Source: an uncultured Oceanospirillaceae bacterium
Lineage (GTDB): Bacteria; Pseudomonadota; Gammaproteobacteria; Pseudomonadales; Balneatricaceae
NCBI GenBank assembly: GCA_937136055.1
Contig: CAKZOD010000120.1
Coordinates: 1-60,098, forward strand
DNA length: 60,098 nucleotides
Direction: 5' to 3'
The notes under the pieces were generated by a model, which worked only from the letters and a program-made list of their open reading frames with translations, was not told the origin of the DNA and did not search any database. This document shows positions 33,357 through 42,960 of this stretch, piece after piece (position 1 is the first letter of the stretch; each line of letters begins with the position of its first letter). The position numbers and the translations under genes are program-made.

Positions 33357-34655
33357 ATGAAAAGCCAGTTTTATGTCAAATATTTACACTTTATAGTGAC
33401 ATTAGTGCGCCAGTTTATAACCAATGGCGGCATTGTTAATGCCTCAGCGTTAACTTATACAACGCTGTTTGCAGTCGTGCCTTTAATGACCGTTGCGTAT
33501 TCTGTGCTAGCAATGATTCCCTCCTTTCAGGGAGTTGGCGAAGAAGTACAGCACTGGGTGTTTTCAAATTTTGTGCCGGCGACAGGGGAGGTGGTGCAAA
33601 ATTACTTGTCTGATTTTACCTCCCAAGCAAGACGATTAACGGCGGTCGGGGCAATTTTTCTGTTTGTCACGTCTGTGATGATGATGAAAAATATTGAAGC
33701 GGCGTTTAATCGTATATGGCGGGTTAAGCACTCGCGAAAAGGGATGTCGAGTTTCTTACTTTATTGGGCAATTTTGAGTTTAGGGCCCATTTTAATTGGT
33801 GTGGGGTTACTGGTCTCATCTTATGTTGCTTCACTGTCTTTTATCTCTGAGGCAACGGCTGTTATCGGCAAAAGTAATTTACTATCACTGCTGCCCATTA
33901 CCTTATCGATTGCAGCCTTTAGTCTATTATATTCAGCAGTACCAAACTGCAGTGTTCCTTTTAAAAATGCCTTAATAGGCGCGGTGGTTGTCGCGGTGTT
34001 GTTTGAAGTGGCTAAACGTGTTTTTGCGTTTGTCGCTGTGCAGTTTCCATCGTATGAGCTGATTTATGGAGCGTTTGCCGCGGTACCGTTATTTCTCGCG
34101 TGGATCTTTATTACCTGGACCATCATTTTAATTGGCGCAGAGCTAACTAAATTACTCACCGTTTATAACACCGGTGCTACAGCTGGCTTTAAGTCGCATT
34201 TACATACGGTAGTAGGAGTGTTGCAAGAGATGTGGCAGGCGCAACATCAAGGGCGCACATTAACGGATGAGCAATTACTGACAACCGTAGCGGGGCTAAA
34301 CCAACAGCGCTGGGACGAATACCAGCAATTGCTCATTGAAAATGCCATTATTTGTCGCTCTGAATATGGTGAATATTTACTGGCACGCTCTTTAAATGAT
34401 TTAAGCTTAGAGCAGCTTGCTAACGTATTACCTTGGCCGATTCCCCAGGCGAGTAATACCGAACTTGCAGCATTGGTTGATCAAAGTACCAGTGAGCAAT
34501 GGTTAAATCAGCTGGATTTACGCTTATCTAAGGTGAAAGCTGAGCAACAGAAAATATTGGACTTTCCTATCCAGCAGCTGTTTATGGCACAAAAAGCTGC
34601 GCTTGCTGAAAATGTCAGTACACTGCCAAGGAAAGTACAAGAAGTTGATTCTTAG
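33357..34655 (+). CDS. yihY: YihY/BrkB family inner-membrane protein
   Basis: A 432-residue protein. The membrane part (about 1-275) shows the family blocks NASALTYTTLFAVVPLMTVAYSVLAMIPSF, FFAVVPNC-like YSAVPNCSVPFKNALIGA, and YGAFAAVPLFLAWIFITWTIILIGAELT. A soluble C-terminal domain of about 150 residues follows. Long mis-named as ribonuclease BN, the family's function is still unclear. No strong ribosome site precedes the ATG; a 27-codon ORF abuts it. Confidence 0.9.
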   Translation: MKSQFYVKYLHFIVTLVRQFITNGGIVNASALTYTTLFAVVPLMTVAYSVLAMIPSFQGVGEEVQHWVFSNFVPATGEVVQNYLSDFTSQARRLTAVGAIFLFVTSVMMMKNIEAAFNRIWRVKHSRKGMSSFLLYWAILSLGPILIGVGLLVSSYVASLSFISEATAVIGKSNLLSLLPITLSIAAFSLLYSAVPNCSVPFKNALIGAVVVAVLFEVAKRVFAFVAVQFPSYELIYGAFAAVPLFLAWIFITWTIILIGAELTKLLTVYNTGATAGFKSHLHTVVGVLQEMWQAQHQGRTLTDEQLLTTVAGLNQQRWDEYQQLLIENAIICRSEYGEYLLARSLNDLSLEQLANVLPWPIPQASNTELAALVDQSTSEQWLNQLDLRLSKVKAEQQKILDFPIQQLFMAQKAALAENVSTLPRKVQEVDS

Positions 34656-34725
34656 CACTTAAGTTGTTGTTTAAATTATTACCTAAAAGGTCACCCTATA
34701 AACCCGTCACATAAATGAGACACTT

Positions 34726-35370
34726 ATGACTATTGAAACTTGGATCGCTTTTTGTGCGGCTTCCATCGTATTGTTGCTTATACCTGGCCCGACTATTTTA
34801 GCGGTGATTAGCTATTCTATTTCCCATGGGTTAAAAGCAAAAGTGCCATTGATTTTAGCGGTGGCATTGGGTGACTCCACCGCATTGTTGTTATCGCTTT
34901 TAGGTTTAGGGGCTCTGCTGGCAAAGTCTGTTTTCTGGTTTCAGGTCATAAAGTGGATAGGCGGATTGTATCTTATTTATTTAGGCATAAAGCTGCTTAG
35001 AGAAGGCTTTAACTACAATAAAAAAGTGCAGAGCACTCGCCAAAATACCGCTTTTGAATCAAATTGGCGTTTATTTGTAAATACCTATCTCGTGACAGCA
35101 CTTAACCCAAAGGGAATGGTGTTTTTTATCGCATTTCTCCCTCAATTTATTAATCATGATGCAACAGGTCTGTTTGCAAGCGCAAATGCTCAGCTAGCTG
35201 TTTTAGCACTCAGTTTTGTATTACTTGCTACTTTAAATGCCACTTTGTATGCGGTGTTTGCAACAAAGGCGCAAGCGTATTTAGCCAGTGCTAAAACCCA
35301 GCAAATATTCAATTTTAGTGGAGGGACATTGATGTGTGTCGCGGGCTCGTGGGCATTGGCGAGTAAGTAA
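34726..35370 (+). CDS. LysE/RhtB-family amino acid exporter
   Basis: A 214-residue inner-membrane protein with six helices and the LysE-family opening IVLLLIPGPTILAVISYSISHGLKA (about 15-39) and NPKGMVFFIAFLPQFI (about 126-141). It would export an amino acid or homoserine-lactone-like compound; the substrate is not told by sequence. It is a single gene 70 bases after yihY. Confidence 0.88.
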   Translation: MTIETWIAFCAASIVLLLIPGPTILAVISYSISHGLKAKVPLILAVALGDSTALLLSLLGLGALLAKSVFWFQVIKWIGGLYLIYLGIKLLREGFNYNKKVQSTRQNTAFESNWRLFVNTYLVTALNPKGMVFFIAFLPQFINHDATGLFASANAQLAVLALSFVLLATLNATLYAVFATKAQAYLASAKTQQIFNFSGGTLMCVAGSWALASK

Positions 35371-35456
35371 CTGAAGATTTAAAATTTAAACAATAAGATC
35401 ATAGGCCACATGCTTAGGGTTTTTGAACAAATAAAATTACAAAAAAGAGAGCCACA

Positions 35457-37385
35457 ATGACAAGTGCTTACGTACAAAGTTTAACCGTTTATCCATTGAA
35501 ATCTGCAGCGGGTATTGATCAGCAAACTGTTAGTGTCGAAAATGCAGGGATGTTAGGTGATAGGCGTTTCATGTTGACGAAAATGGATGGCACTTTTATC
35601 ACTGGTCGTACTCACCCTGATATCACAGCGATTACTTGCTACTTTCACGAGGAACAATTAGTACTATCACATCCTAGTTGTGATTCTTTGATACTCAATG
35701 AAGCTAAGTTTTCCAGCCAGTATTATGCCACTGCGGTGTGGGGCACTAAATTTTTAGGCCAAGGATGTGGTTATGAGGCTGATCAATGGATCAGTGAATT
35801 ACTGGCAGAGCCGTTACGCATATTATATTTTGGCGATAAATCTGAACGATTGGTTGTAGGGCATGAAGAGCACGAAGTCGGTTTTGCCGATGGATTTCCA
35901 TTGCTATTGGCCAATCAAAGCTCCTTGGCGCATTTAAATGAGCGTTTGTTAGCGCCTGTCAGTATGGCGAACTTTCGCCCAAATATATGCATTGAAGGAG
36001 TCCCTGCTTGGGCAGAGGATGAATGGGCGCAAATTAAAATTGGCGAGGCTATTTTTGAGTTACCTAAACCTTGCTCGCGCTGCATTTTTACCACTGTTGA
36101 CCCTGCGACAGCAATGCTTGATGTGCGTAAAGAGCCACTCAATACACTGACGCAGTATCGTCAGGAAGAGGGCGGTAGCAATGTCATGTTTGGTGAAAAC
36201 ATGGTGGTAGTTAAAGCGGGTGTTATCAAGGTTGGCGATAAAGTAGAAGTGCTTAAAACAAAAGCTAAGCCTGTGTATGTGGATAATTGGCAGTCGCAAA
36301 CCAGCCGTTTGGCGCAACACCTGACTATTTCAAATAGCACACCGGCAGTATTAACGGGCAAGCAATTGATGCGCTGTGTGCACATTGTCGATGAAACTGA
36401 AGATGTTAAAACCTTTGAGTTTGTAGTGGATCCTGTGCAGCGTGTGGCATATATGCCGGGGCAGTTTATAACGCTTCAAGTAATGATTGATGGGCAAGTT
36501 TATAACCGTTGCTACACACTATCATCTAGTCCTTCAAGGCCTGATACGATCAGCATCACCGTTAAGCGTGTGGATGATGGAATCGTCTCAAACTGGTTGC
36601 ATGATTGCGTTGAAAAAGGATCGTCTCTCGAATTTACATCCCCAGCGGGGATCTTTCATTTATCCTCTGATAACAAGCGAAAGTTACTGCTACTTAGTGC
36701 AGGCTCTGGCATTACGCCAATGTTATCAATCACCCAATACATTACCGACCTTGGGTTGGATATCGATGTGCACTTTCATCACAGTGCAAAAACCGCAGAT
36801 GATTTAATTGGCTTTGATCACTTGCGCCTATTGGCAAAACGCCATCAAAATCTAACCTTGAGTTGTAACTTTAGCCGTGACAAAAATGCGCAGTGTGATA
36901 TCGATCATCAAAGCGGACGCGTCAGCGAGGCAATATTGGATCAATTTTGTCCTGACCTTTTGAGTAGGGATGTATTTGTGTGTGGGCCAGATGGTTTTAT
37001 GAAGAGCGCTAAACAAGCGCTGATGTCATTAGGCTTACCACAAGAGCAATATGATCAAGAAAGCTTTGTGATTGGTGCGGATGCGCAAGGCAATTCAGAA
37101 AATAGTAATCAGGACACACCGAGCAGTTACAAAGTTAACTTTGTGCTAAGCGGTGTTGAAGTTGATGTTAATGGCGATCAAACCATACTAGAGGCCGCAG
37201 AAGAAGCAGGTATTTACCCTGATTACAGTTGTTTGGCCGGTGTTTGTGGTAGCTGTAACAGCAATTTGATCAGTGGTGATATTCATGCACCTGATGCCCG
37301 TGCATTAGATGATGAAGACAAAGCTAACGGGGAGTTTCTGCCTTGCTGCAGTTACGCGCGATCCAACTTAGAAGTAGATCTGTAA
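35457..37385 (+). CDS. MOSC domain - flavin reductase - ferredoxin fusion (YcbX-like)
   Basis: A 642-residue four-part protein. Residues 1 to about 270 are MOSC_N plus MOSC (VYPLKSAAGI, GDRRFML, and PKPCSRCIFTTVDP with Cys206/Cys209, one of which binds the molybdenum cofactor). About 303-405 is an FAD domain (RCYTLSSSPS), and about 406-535 an NAD(P)H domain (LLSAGSGITPML, VCGPDGFM). About 558-642 is a plant-type 2Fe-2S ferredoxin (Cys592, Cys597, Cys600, Cys630). E. coli YcbX has MOSC plus ferredoxin only and takes electrons from CysJ to reduce N-hydroxylated bases. Here the reductase is built in, so the chain could run NAD(P)H to FAD to 2Fe-2S to Mo alone. A nitrilase gene follows 31 bases later. 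Confidence 0.88.
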   Translation: MTSAYVQSLTVYPLKSAAGIDQQTVSVENAGMLGDRRFMLTKMDGTFITGRTHPDITAITCYFHEEQLVLSHPSCDSLILNEAKFSSQYYATAVWGTKFLGQGCGYEADQWISELLAEPLRILYFGDKSERLVVGHEEHEVGFADGFPLLLANQSSLAHLNERLLAPVSMANFRPNICIEGVPAWAEDEWAQIKIGEAIFELPKPCSRCIFTTVDPATAMLDVRKEPLNTLTQYRQEEGGSNVMFGENMVVVKAGVIKVGDKVEVLKTKAKPVYVDNWQSQTSRLAQHLTISNSTPAVLTGKQLMRCVHIVDETEDVKTFEFVVDPVQRVAYMPGQFITLQVMIDGQVYNRCYTLSSSPSRPDTISITVKRVDDGIVSNWLHDCVEKGSSLEFTSPAGIFHLSSDNKRKLLLLSAGSGITPMLSITQYITDLGLDIDVHFHHSAKTADDLIGFDHLRLLAKRHQNLTLSCNFSRDKNAQCDIDHQSGRVSEAILDQFCPDLLSRDVFVCGPDGFMKSAKQALMSLGLPQEQYDQESFVIGADAQGNSENSNQDTPSSYKVNFVLSGVEVDVNGDQTILEAAEEAGIYPDYSCLAGVCGSCNSNLISGDIHAPDARALDDEDKANGEFLPCCSYARSNLEVDL

Positions 37386-37416
37386 CAATATAAAAAAATA
37401 AAAGCAGGGATAAACT

Positions 37417-38319
37417 ATGAAAATTGCACTTTGGTCGATCAATTTTAGTCGCAAAATAAACTCTTTAGATGATTGGTTGGGCTTGTTAGAAGAGCAGTTG
37501 ATTTACGCTCAGCAACAACAAGTAAAGCTGTTAGTGTTGCCTGAGTATCTCAGTGAACACTTCTTGTCATTTGCGCCGGCGAATCTGGCGATCGATCAAG
37601 AAGTGCCTTGGATGGCCGAGCAGAGCTTGAATTTACTGGGACCTATTCAGCGCTTTTGCGATCATTATCAAATAGCGATGATTGCTGGCACTGTACCGGT
37701 GAATGATCAGGTTGATGAAACTAGCGAGCATGTTAATCGCGCTTACTTTTTTACCCCAAACAACAGCGCTGTTCAGCAGGACAAACTGTGCTTAACACCG
37801 AGTGAAAAAATGCCCCAAGCTTGGTATTTAACACCGGGAAAAGAAGTGCAAGTAATCGAGTGGCAAGGTGTCAAAATGGCCATTTTGATATGTTTGGATA
37901 TTGAAATGCCCGCTTTATCAGTGATGTTAGCACCTTTAGATCTCGATTTGATTATCGTACCTTCTATGACTTCAAAAACGGCGGGTTACTATCGCGTATT
38001 TGGTTGTGCAAAAGCCAGAGCCATTGAGTTACAAGCGGCAATTGCGGTGGTCGGGCCAGTAGGGCGGGCAGGGGAAAATAAGCTCAACCGTACCCAGTTT
38101 TCCTCCGCTGCTGCGTTTTACCAACCTTGTGAAGAGCCTTTGGGTCACACTGGGGTGCTCAAAGAAACTGCCGTTAGCAACGGGGCAAACCTTGGCACTT
38201 TATCTAACGAGCTGTTGATTGCTCGCTTTGATATTGGGCAGATTCGTGAGCTTCGACACGGCAGTGCCGAAGTATGGCCAGGTGGTTGGAGCGCTGAGCA
38301 TTTACGTATTAGTCATTGA
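37417..38319 (+). CDS. Nitrilase-superfamily carbon-nitrogen hydrolase
   Basis: A 300-residue hydrolase with the Glu-Lys-Cys triad visible: Glu in VLPEYLSEH (about 43), Lys in QDKLCLTPSEKMP (about 129) and Cys in AILICLDIEMP (about 155). The class of amide or nitrile cut is not clear. The active-site surroundings (CLDIEMP and TSKTAGYYRVFGCAKARAIELQ) fit the amidase group. It lies 31 bases behind the MOSC-reductase gene and 53 bases before ybaK, so these may form one operon. Confidence 0.83.
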   Translation: MKIALWSINFSRKINSLDDWLGLLEEQLIYAQQQQVKLLVLPEYLSEHFLSFAPANLAIDQEVPWMAEQSLNLLGPIQRFCDHYQIAMIAGTVPVNDQVDETSEHVNRAYFFTPNNSAVQQDKLCLTPSEKMPQAWYLTPGKEVQVIEWQGVKMAILICLDIEMPALSVMLAPLDLDLIIVPSMTSKTAGYYRVFGCAKARAIELQAAIAVVGPVGRAGENKLNRTQFSSAAAFYQPCEEPLGHTGVLKETAVSNGANLGTLSNELLIARFDIGQIRELRHGSAEVWPGGWSAEHLRISH

Positions 38320-38372
38320 GCCAAGCTTTAGATAATATTGAGAGGAAATCTCTTGCGGATAATTAATCAACT

Positions 38373-38840
38373 ATGACACCTGCGATAAATTTAGCGAAAA
38401 AACACAAAATAGCGCATAGCGTTCATCAGTATGAGCACGACGACAGCGCACCTTCCTACGGGTTAGAAGCTGCTCAAAAAATGGCAGTGGCACCGCAAAG
38501 GATTTTTAAAACTTTGGTTGTTAGCCTTGATGATGCAAGCTTAGCGGTAGCGATTATCCCTGTAGAGACTATGCTGAGCTTAAAGGCAGTCGCTAAGGCA
38601 CTAGGTGCGAAAAAAGCGCAAATGGCCGATAAGAATGCAGTGCAGCGCAGTACCGGTTATGTGTTGGGAGGTGTTAGTCCTCTTGGGCAGAAAAAGCGCC
38701 TAAAAACCTTATTAGATCAAACAGCGGGTGAGTTTGAGAGTATTTTTGTCAGTGCGGGAAAGCGCGGGTTAGAGATAGAGCTAAGTCCAGCAGATTTATT
38801 GAAGTTAACTCAGGGAGAAAATGCTCAGCTTTGCCAATAG
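38373..38840 (+). CDS. ybaK: Cys-tRNA(Pro)/Cys-tRNA(Cys) deacylase YbaK
   Basis: A 155-residue single-domain editing enzyme. It shows the YbaK features YEHDDSAPSYGLEAAQKM, RIFKTLV with the essential Lys, and GYVLGGVSPLGQKKRLKTLLD. It hydrolyses Cys wrongly attached to tRNA(Pro) by prolyl-tRNA synthetase. It is the third gene after the MOSC fusion and nitrilase, and convergent with an EAL gene 7 bases beyond. Confidence 0.92.
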   Translation: MTPAINLAKKHKIAHSVHQYEHDDSAPSYGLEAAQKMAVAPQRIFKTLVVSLDDASLAVAIIPVETMLSLKAVAKALGAKKAQMADKNAVQRSTGYVLGGVSPLGQKKRLKTLLDQTAGEFESIFVSAGKRGLEIELSPADLLKLTQGENAQLCQ

Positions 38841-38847
38841 TCTTTGG

Positions 38848-39705
38848 TTAAGAGGAGGATTGATGGTCGACTTGGATTGACGATAATTGCTCGTTTTTAG
38901 GGGAGTTAAAACACCTAGCTTGATTGTCTTTGGGGCGCTTCTTGTTTTTAATCTGCTCAATCAGTGTTGGGTAGCCAATGTAGTAGCCCTGTAATAGATC
39001 GACACCTGCATTAATCGCCATTTCTTTTTGTTCTGCTGTTTCAATACCTTCTTGTAGAATTTGCAGGTTAAACTGTTTTAATCTGTGGACAAAGCGCTGA
39101 TAGTTTGGGGATTGCAGCATGCTAATGTCAATTTTAACAATTTCTGGCTGTATACTCGTTAGGCGTAACCAATCCTCTCTGCGATCAGTCATGTCATCCA
39201 TCGCTACTAAAATACCGTGATGTTGGCGGTGCCAATTACTCATGATTTTGAGATTGCGCTCTGAGCTTACATCGTGCTCTAGTACTTCTATAACCACTTT
39301 TGTGTCATCGATCCCCAATTCTTTTTTACGATTAATTAATAGGTTTTTGTAGGCTTCTATGTCATGTAAATCAGTAATGCTTTCATACTCATAATTCAAA
39401 AAAAGATATTGGCTTTGCTCATTGAGTAGTGAGAAGTTACGCAAGTGGAGTGCGCGAATCAAGCGATCTACAAATGCAATATTAGCGCTGCTGCGCATTT
39501 GATTAAGAAACACATCAGTAGATGCGAGCTCTCCATTTTGAAAGGGCCTTATTAGGGCTTCATAGCCTAATAAGGTGCCATTTTTGTGAAGGATCGGCTG
39601 GAAGGCGCTAGTTACTGATAAATCGAAAATACGGGCAAAATGAACGTTATTGCTAACACAAAGCATTTTAGAAAAGGCATGGCGCAAATCTAATTCTTTT
39701 ATCAT
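38848..39705 (-). CDS. EAL-domain protein (c-di-GMP phosphodiesterase-like)
   Basis: A 285-residue protein made almost only of an EAL domain with no sensor, GGDEF or membrane part. Key sites visible are EAL itself (YEALIRP, Glu49), FLNY, the Glu in VIEVLEHD, the two Asp of MDDM, Lys in VKIDISML, LQEGIET and LLQGYYIG. The metal and water-activating residues look kept. Loop 6 is changed, since the usual DDFGTG reads DDMTDR, which often lowers activity or dimer coupling. It could cut c-di-GMP or act as a sensor of it. It is a single gene. Confidence 0.86.
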   Translation of the reverse strand: MIKELDLRHAFSKMLCVSNNVHFARIFDLSVTSAFQPILHKNGTLLGYEALIRPFQNGELASTDVFLNQMRSSANIAFVDRLIRALHLRNFSLLNEQSQYLFLNYEYESITDLHDIEAYKNLLINRKKELGIDDTKVVIEVLEHDVSSERNLKIMSNWHRQHHGILVAMDDMTDRREDWLRLTSIQPEIVKIDISMLQSPNYQRFVHRLKQFNLQILQEGIETAEQKEMAINAGVDLLQGYYIGYPTLIEQIKNKKRPKDNQARCFNSPKNEQLSSIQVDHQSSS

Positions 39706-40123
39706 TTAAAGGTGCCTATGTATTTGGAGTCATTATCAATGAGCTTATAAAAATGAGTAAACATAGTCAAAATACTGTTTAATAAAACATTCTTTTGTTT
39801 GTTTTGTTAATTTTTAATTAATACAATATTAGCATCATTTTTAAAAAATACAGGGGTATAAAGGTAGTGCAGAGAGGTTTTTATTTGCATTTGATAGATA
39901 GATCCAATATGTAACAAAATAGTCATAAATTGAGAGTATAAGTGCTCCAGCTTCAGAATCTTAACGGCAAGCTTGAGTCTATTGGGTTGCTACTTAGCTA
40001 GGTCTATAGTTAAAGTGATAAATAAGGTACAATCTAGTAACAGTTCTGAACTACGCAAACGCCAAATTAATAGTTATTAATTTTCAATATCTTGCTATGG
40101 ATGGTAGCCAGTCAGGAGTTCGT
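39706..40123. other. Intergenic region between EAL and chemoreceptor genes
   Basis: About 418 AT-rich bases separate divergent genes, so both promoters should be here. No ORF, hairpin terminator or operator stands out. The stretch from 39770 to 39860 is almost pure A/T, typical of a promoter with UP-like elements. Confidence 0.45.
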
Positions 40124-42004
40124 ATGAAAGTATCAGTAAAAATTGCGATTGTCGCATCCTTAGTGATCACGTTAGTGTTCACCCTATCTTCTCTTATTCA
40201 ATATCAATCAACGAAAAATACACTGTATTCTGGGGCGCAGCACAGCACCCATGAAACCCTATCCGTATTATCTAACCAGATTAGTAATTGGCTCAACGGT
40301 AAAATCGGTTTAATCGATATAACAGGCCAATCCATTTCAGCTAACTTTAGTGACAATGGAATACAAACAGCTTTTGATGCGCCTGTTTTAGCACGAGACT
40401 TTGAGCTGATATTTGGTGGATTATCGACCGATGGAAAGCCAATTACGAATGACCCAAGTTGGCAGCCAGATGGTTGGGATGCACGAAAACGTCCTTGGTA
40501 TGCTGTTGCAATGAACAATCCAAGTGCTGCATTGACAGCGCCTTATCGTGATGCAGTGTCAGGTGATCTTCTAGTTTCCGTGGTAGCGAAAATAACTGAC
40601 AAAGGCGAAACAAAAGGTGCTTTTGGTGGAGATTTGAGTTTGAAAAGCATTTCTGATGCGCTTAACACGGTAAACTTTAGCGGTGCAGGTTACGCATTTT
40701 TGCTCGATCAAAATAACACTATTATTAGTCATCCAAATACAGACTATGCCAATAAGCAGCTCAGTGAGTTATTTGATGGTGAAACACCTGAAAAAGGAAG
40801 TGATCTAGTTGAATCAAACTCTGAAGGTAAAGCGGTATTTGCATCCTTTGTAAAGGTCGATAATTTAGTGGGTGCCCAATGGTCAATTGGGGTGGTATTA
40901 GATCAAAAAGTAGTATTAGCTGAGGCTACGCAGCAGGGCTGGAATGCGTTTTTTATCACCATATTCAGTGTTATCAGTTGCTCACTTATCTTGTACCTAG
41001 CAACGATTAAGGTACTAGTGCCATTAAACAAGCTCCACTCTTCACTGATTGATATCAATTCCGGTGATGGCGATTTAACGAAGCGTTTAAGTATTACAAG
41101 TAAAGATGAATTTGGCGATGTATCAAAAGATTTCAATGCTTTCGTGGGGCATTTGCAATCGCTGATACAAGGCGTGAAAACTACATCCGTTGAGATATTA
41201 GAAGATACTAATATTACGGCAAGCAATGCGAGCTCATCTTTAGCACATCTTGAGCAGCAGTTAGGCGAGCTTGATCAGTTAGCAACAGCGATGCATCAAA
41301 TGTCTGCAACCGCTCAAGAAGTGGCGCAGCACGCACAAAACACTGCAGGGAATGCTAATCAGGTTGATAAAGCAGCAGAGCAAGGGGTTGCGGTTGTAGG
41401 TAAGACAACCGCTGCGATTGATAAGTTGTCCCATGATATGGATAGCGCTGTTGAAAAAGTCAATGAGTTAGCGACGTACAGTAACAACATCGCTACTATT
41501 TTGAATGTGATAACGGGTATTTCTGAGCAGACGAATTTGCTGGCTTTAAACGCTGCTATTGAAGCGGCGCGTGCAGGTGAAGCGGGCAGAGGATTTGCGG
41601 TTGTTGCCGATGAAGTTCGTGCACTGGCATCGCGTACACAGCAGTCAACGGAAGAAATCCAAACAATGATCAATCAGCTGCAATCAGGTGTAGTCAATGC
41701 TGAGCAAACAATTGTTCAAGGCAAGCAAATGGTAGATGAAACGAAACTGTTAGCAAATGAAGCTGATGGTGCGCTAGGTGATATTCGCCAAAGCATTCAC
41801 CAGATTTCAGAGATGACGATTCAGATAGCCACAGCGGCAGAAGAGCAAAGCGCGACATCGGAAGAAATCAATCGCAACACAACCAATATTCGTGACATCT
41901 CCCAGCAAGTAGCAGATTTTGCACAAGAGCAGTCCGGGTTGTGTTCTCAAATGGTTGAATTGACCGATCAGCAGGATAAAAACTTAAAAGAGTTTAAAGT
42001 TTAA
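40124..42004 (+). CDS. Methyl-accepting chemotaxis protein with dCache sensor
   Basis: A 626-residue chemoreceptor. It has a first membrane helix (about 5-27), a periplasmic dCache_1 sensor (about 30-265; RPWYAVAMNNPSAALTAPYRDAVSGDLLVSVVAKI is the classic ligand-pocket block), a second helix (about 271-293), HAMP (SSLIDINSGDGDLTKRL) and a signalling coiled coil with the tip EQTNLLALNAAIEAARAGEAGRGFAVVADEVRALA. There is no C-terminal pentapeptide, so it likely uses other receptors' methylation enzymes. The pocket resembles those of amino acid receptors, but the ligand is unknown. The start at 40124 follows AGGAG. Confidence 0.93.
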   Translation: MKVSVKIAIVASLVITLVFTLSSLIQYQSTKNTLYSGAQHSTHETLSVLSNQISNWLNGKIGLIDITGQSISANFSDNGIQTAFDAPVLARDFELIFGGLSTDGKPITNDPSWQPDGWDARKRPWYAVAMNNPSAALTAPYRDAVSGDLLVSVVAKITDKGETKGAFGGDLSLKSISDALNTVNFSGAGYAFLLDQNNTIISHPNTDYANKQLSELFDGETPEKGSDLVESNSEGKAVFASFVKVDNLVGAQWSIGVVLDQKVVLAEATQQGWNAFFITIFSVISCSLILYLATIKVLVPLNKLHSSLIDINSGDGDLTKRLSITSKDEFGDVSKDFNAFVGHLQSLIQGVKTTSVEILEDTNITASNASSSLAHLEQQLGELDQLATAMHQMSATAQEVAQHAQNTAGNANQVDKAAEQGVAVVGKTTAAIDKLSHDMDSAVEKVNELATYSNNIATILNVITGISEQTNLLALNAAIEAARAGEAGRGFAVVADEVRALASRTQQSTEEIQTMINQLQSGVVNAEQTIVQGKQMVDETKLLANEADGALGDIRQSIHQISEMTIQIATAAEEQSATSEEINRNTTNIRDISQQVADFAQEQSGLCSQMVELTDQQDKNLKEFKV

Positions 42005-42030
42005 AGATTTAAGCTTCAGGGTTTAAACTT

Positions 42031-42072
42031 GGCAGCGCTATATGCGAATGCAAAAAGCGCTGCCATCTTCTT
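42031..42072 (+). terminator. Terminator of the chemoreceptor gene
   Basis: Stem GGCAGCGCT (42031-42039) with AGCGCTGCC (42056-42064) has a 16-base loop, followed by the T-rich ATCTTCTTT. It lies between two convergent genes. Confidence 0.75.
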
Positions 42073-42087
42073 TATGACCTATCGCTA

Positions 42088-42948
42088 TCAACCTTCAGCG
42101 ATAGGTAGTTCAGTATTAGCTCCCCAGTCTGTCCACGAACCATCATAGACACAAAGATTCTCATAACCTTGCATATATGCACTGAGTAAAACAATACATG
42201 CCGTTACACCTGAGCCACAACTAAAAGTGTATTTCTTGTGTGCGTCTGGCATATAGCGTGTTAGAAGTTCACGCTGCTCAACTTCACTGATAAATTCACC
42301 GTTTTCGATCAATAAGGTAAAAGGGAAGTTTTCAGAAAAGGGGATGTGACCTGATCGCAATCCTGCTCTTGTTTCCTTTTCTGTGCCATCGAAGCGCGCC
42401 CTTGAGCGCACATCAATAACCACATTGTCACTTGCTTGCAGGCTTTGATATTCTTTGACGGTTGCTAAAATTTCGTTTGAGCCAACAAAGGCCGTGCATT
42501 CAAATTTAGCGACAAAATTACCTCTAATGACTGATTTAACATACCCTTGTTGCAAGGGAAAATTACTTTCTTGCCATTTAGGTAACCCGCCATCCAGTAC
42601 GTATACCTGTTTAAAGCCCATAGATTTAAACATCCACCAAGCTCTAGGAGCATAAAATAATCCGCGCTGATCGTATACGATGAGAGTGCTATTAGTGTTC
42701 ACTCCAAGCTGTTGTGCTTGTTGCGTAAAGTATTCAGCACTTGGCATAGTGCAAGGCAGGCTAGCACTTTGATCACATACAATATTCGCATAATCAAAGG
42801 CTTGTGCGCCTTTAATGGCGTGAATTACAGCGCTGTCTGATGCGCGTGGTTCTGGCATGCTGGCATCAAGGATAACTAAGTTCTCGTCATCTAAATGATC
42901 CTTTAACCACTGGCAAGTAACGGTTGCTTTGTTCATTGCTTGTCTCAT
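42088..42948 (-). CDS. sseA: 3-mercaptopyruvate / thiosulfate sulfurtransferase SseA
   Basis: A 286-residue two-rhodanese protein. The second domain carries the active Cys in CGSGVTAC, the loop typical of mercaptopyruvate sulfurtransferases rather than thiosulfate-preferring ones (CRKGVT). The first domain has the inactive DQRGLFYAPRAWWMFKSMG block. It moves sulfur from mercaptopyruvate to thiols or cyanide. It begins 12 bases after the DUF4401 gene on the same strand, so it may be cotranscribed with that membrane pair. Confidence 0.92.
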   Translation of the reverse strand: MRQAMNKATVTCQWLKDHLDDENLVILDASMPEPRASDSAVIHAIKGAQAFDYANIVCDQSASLPCTMPSAEYFTQQAQQLGVNTNSTLIVYDQRGLFYAPRAWWMFKSMGFKQVYVLDGGLPKWQESNFPLQQGYVKSVIRGNFVAKFECTAFVGSNEILATVKEYQSLQASDNVVIDVRSRARFDGTEKETRAGLRSGHIPFSENFPFTLLIENGEFISEVEQRELLTRYMPDAHKKYTFSCGSGVTACIVLLSAYMQGYENLCVYDGSWTDWGANTELPIAEG

Positions 42949-42960
42949 AAATGTAAAATA

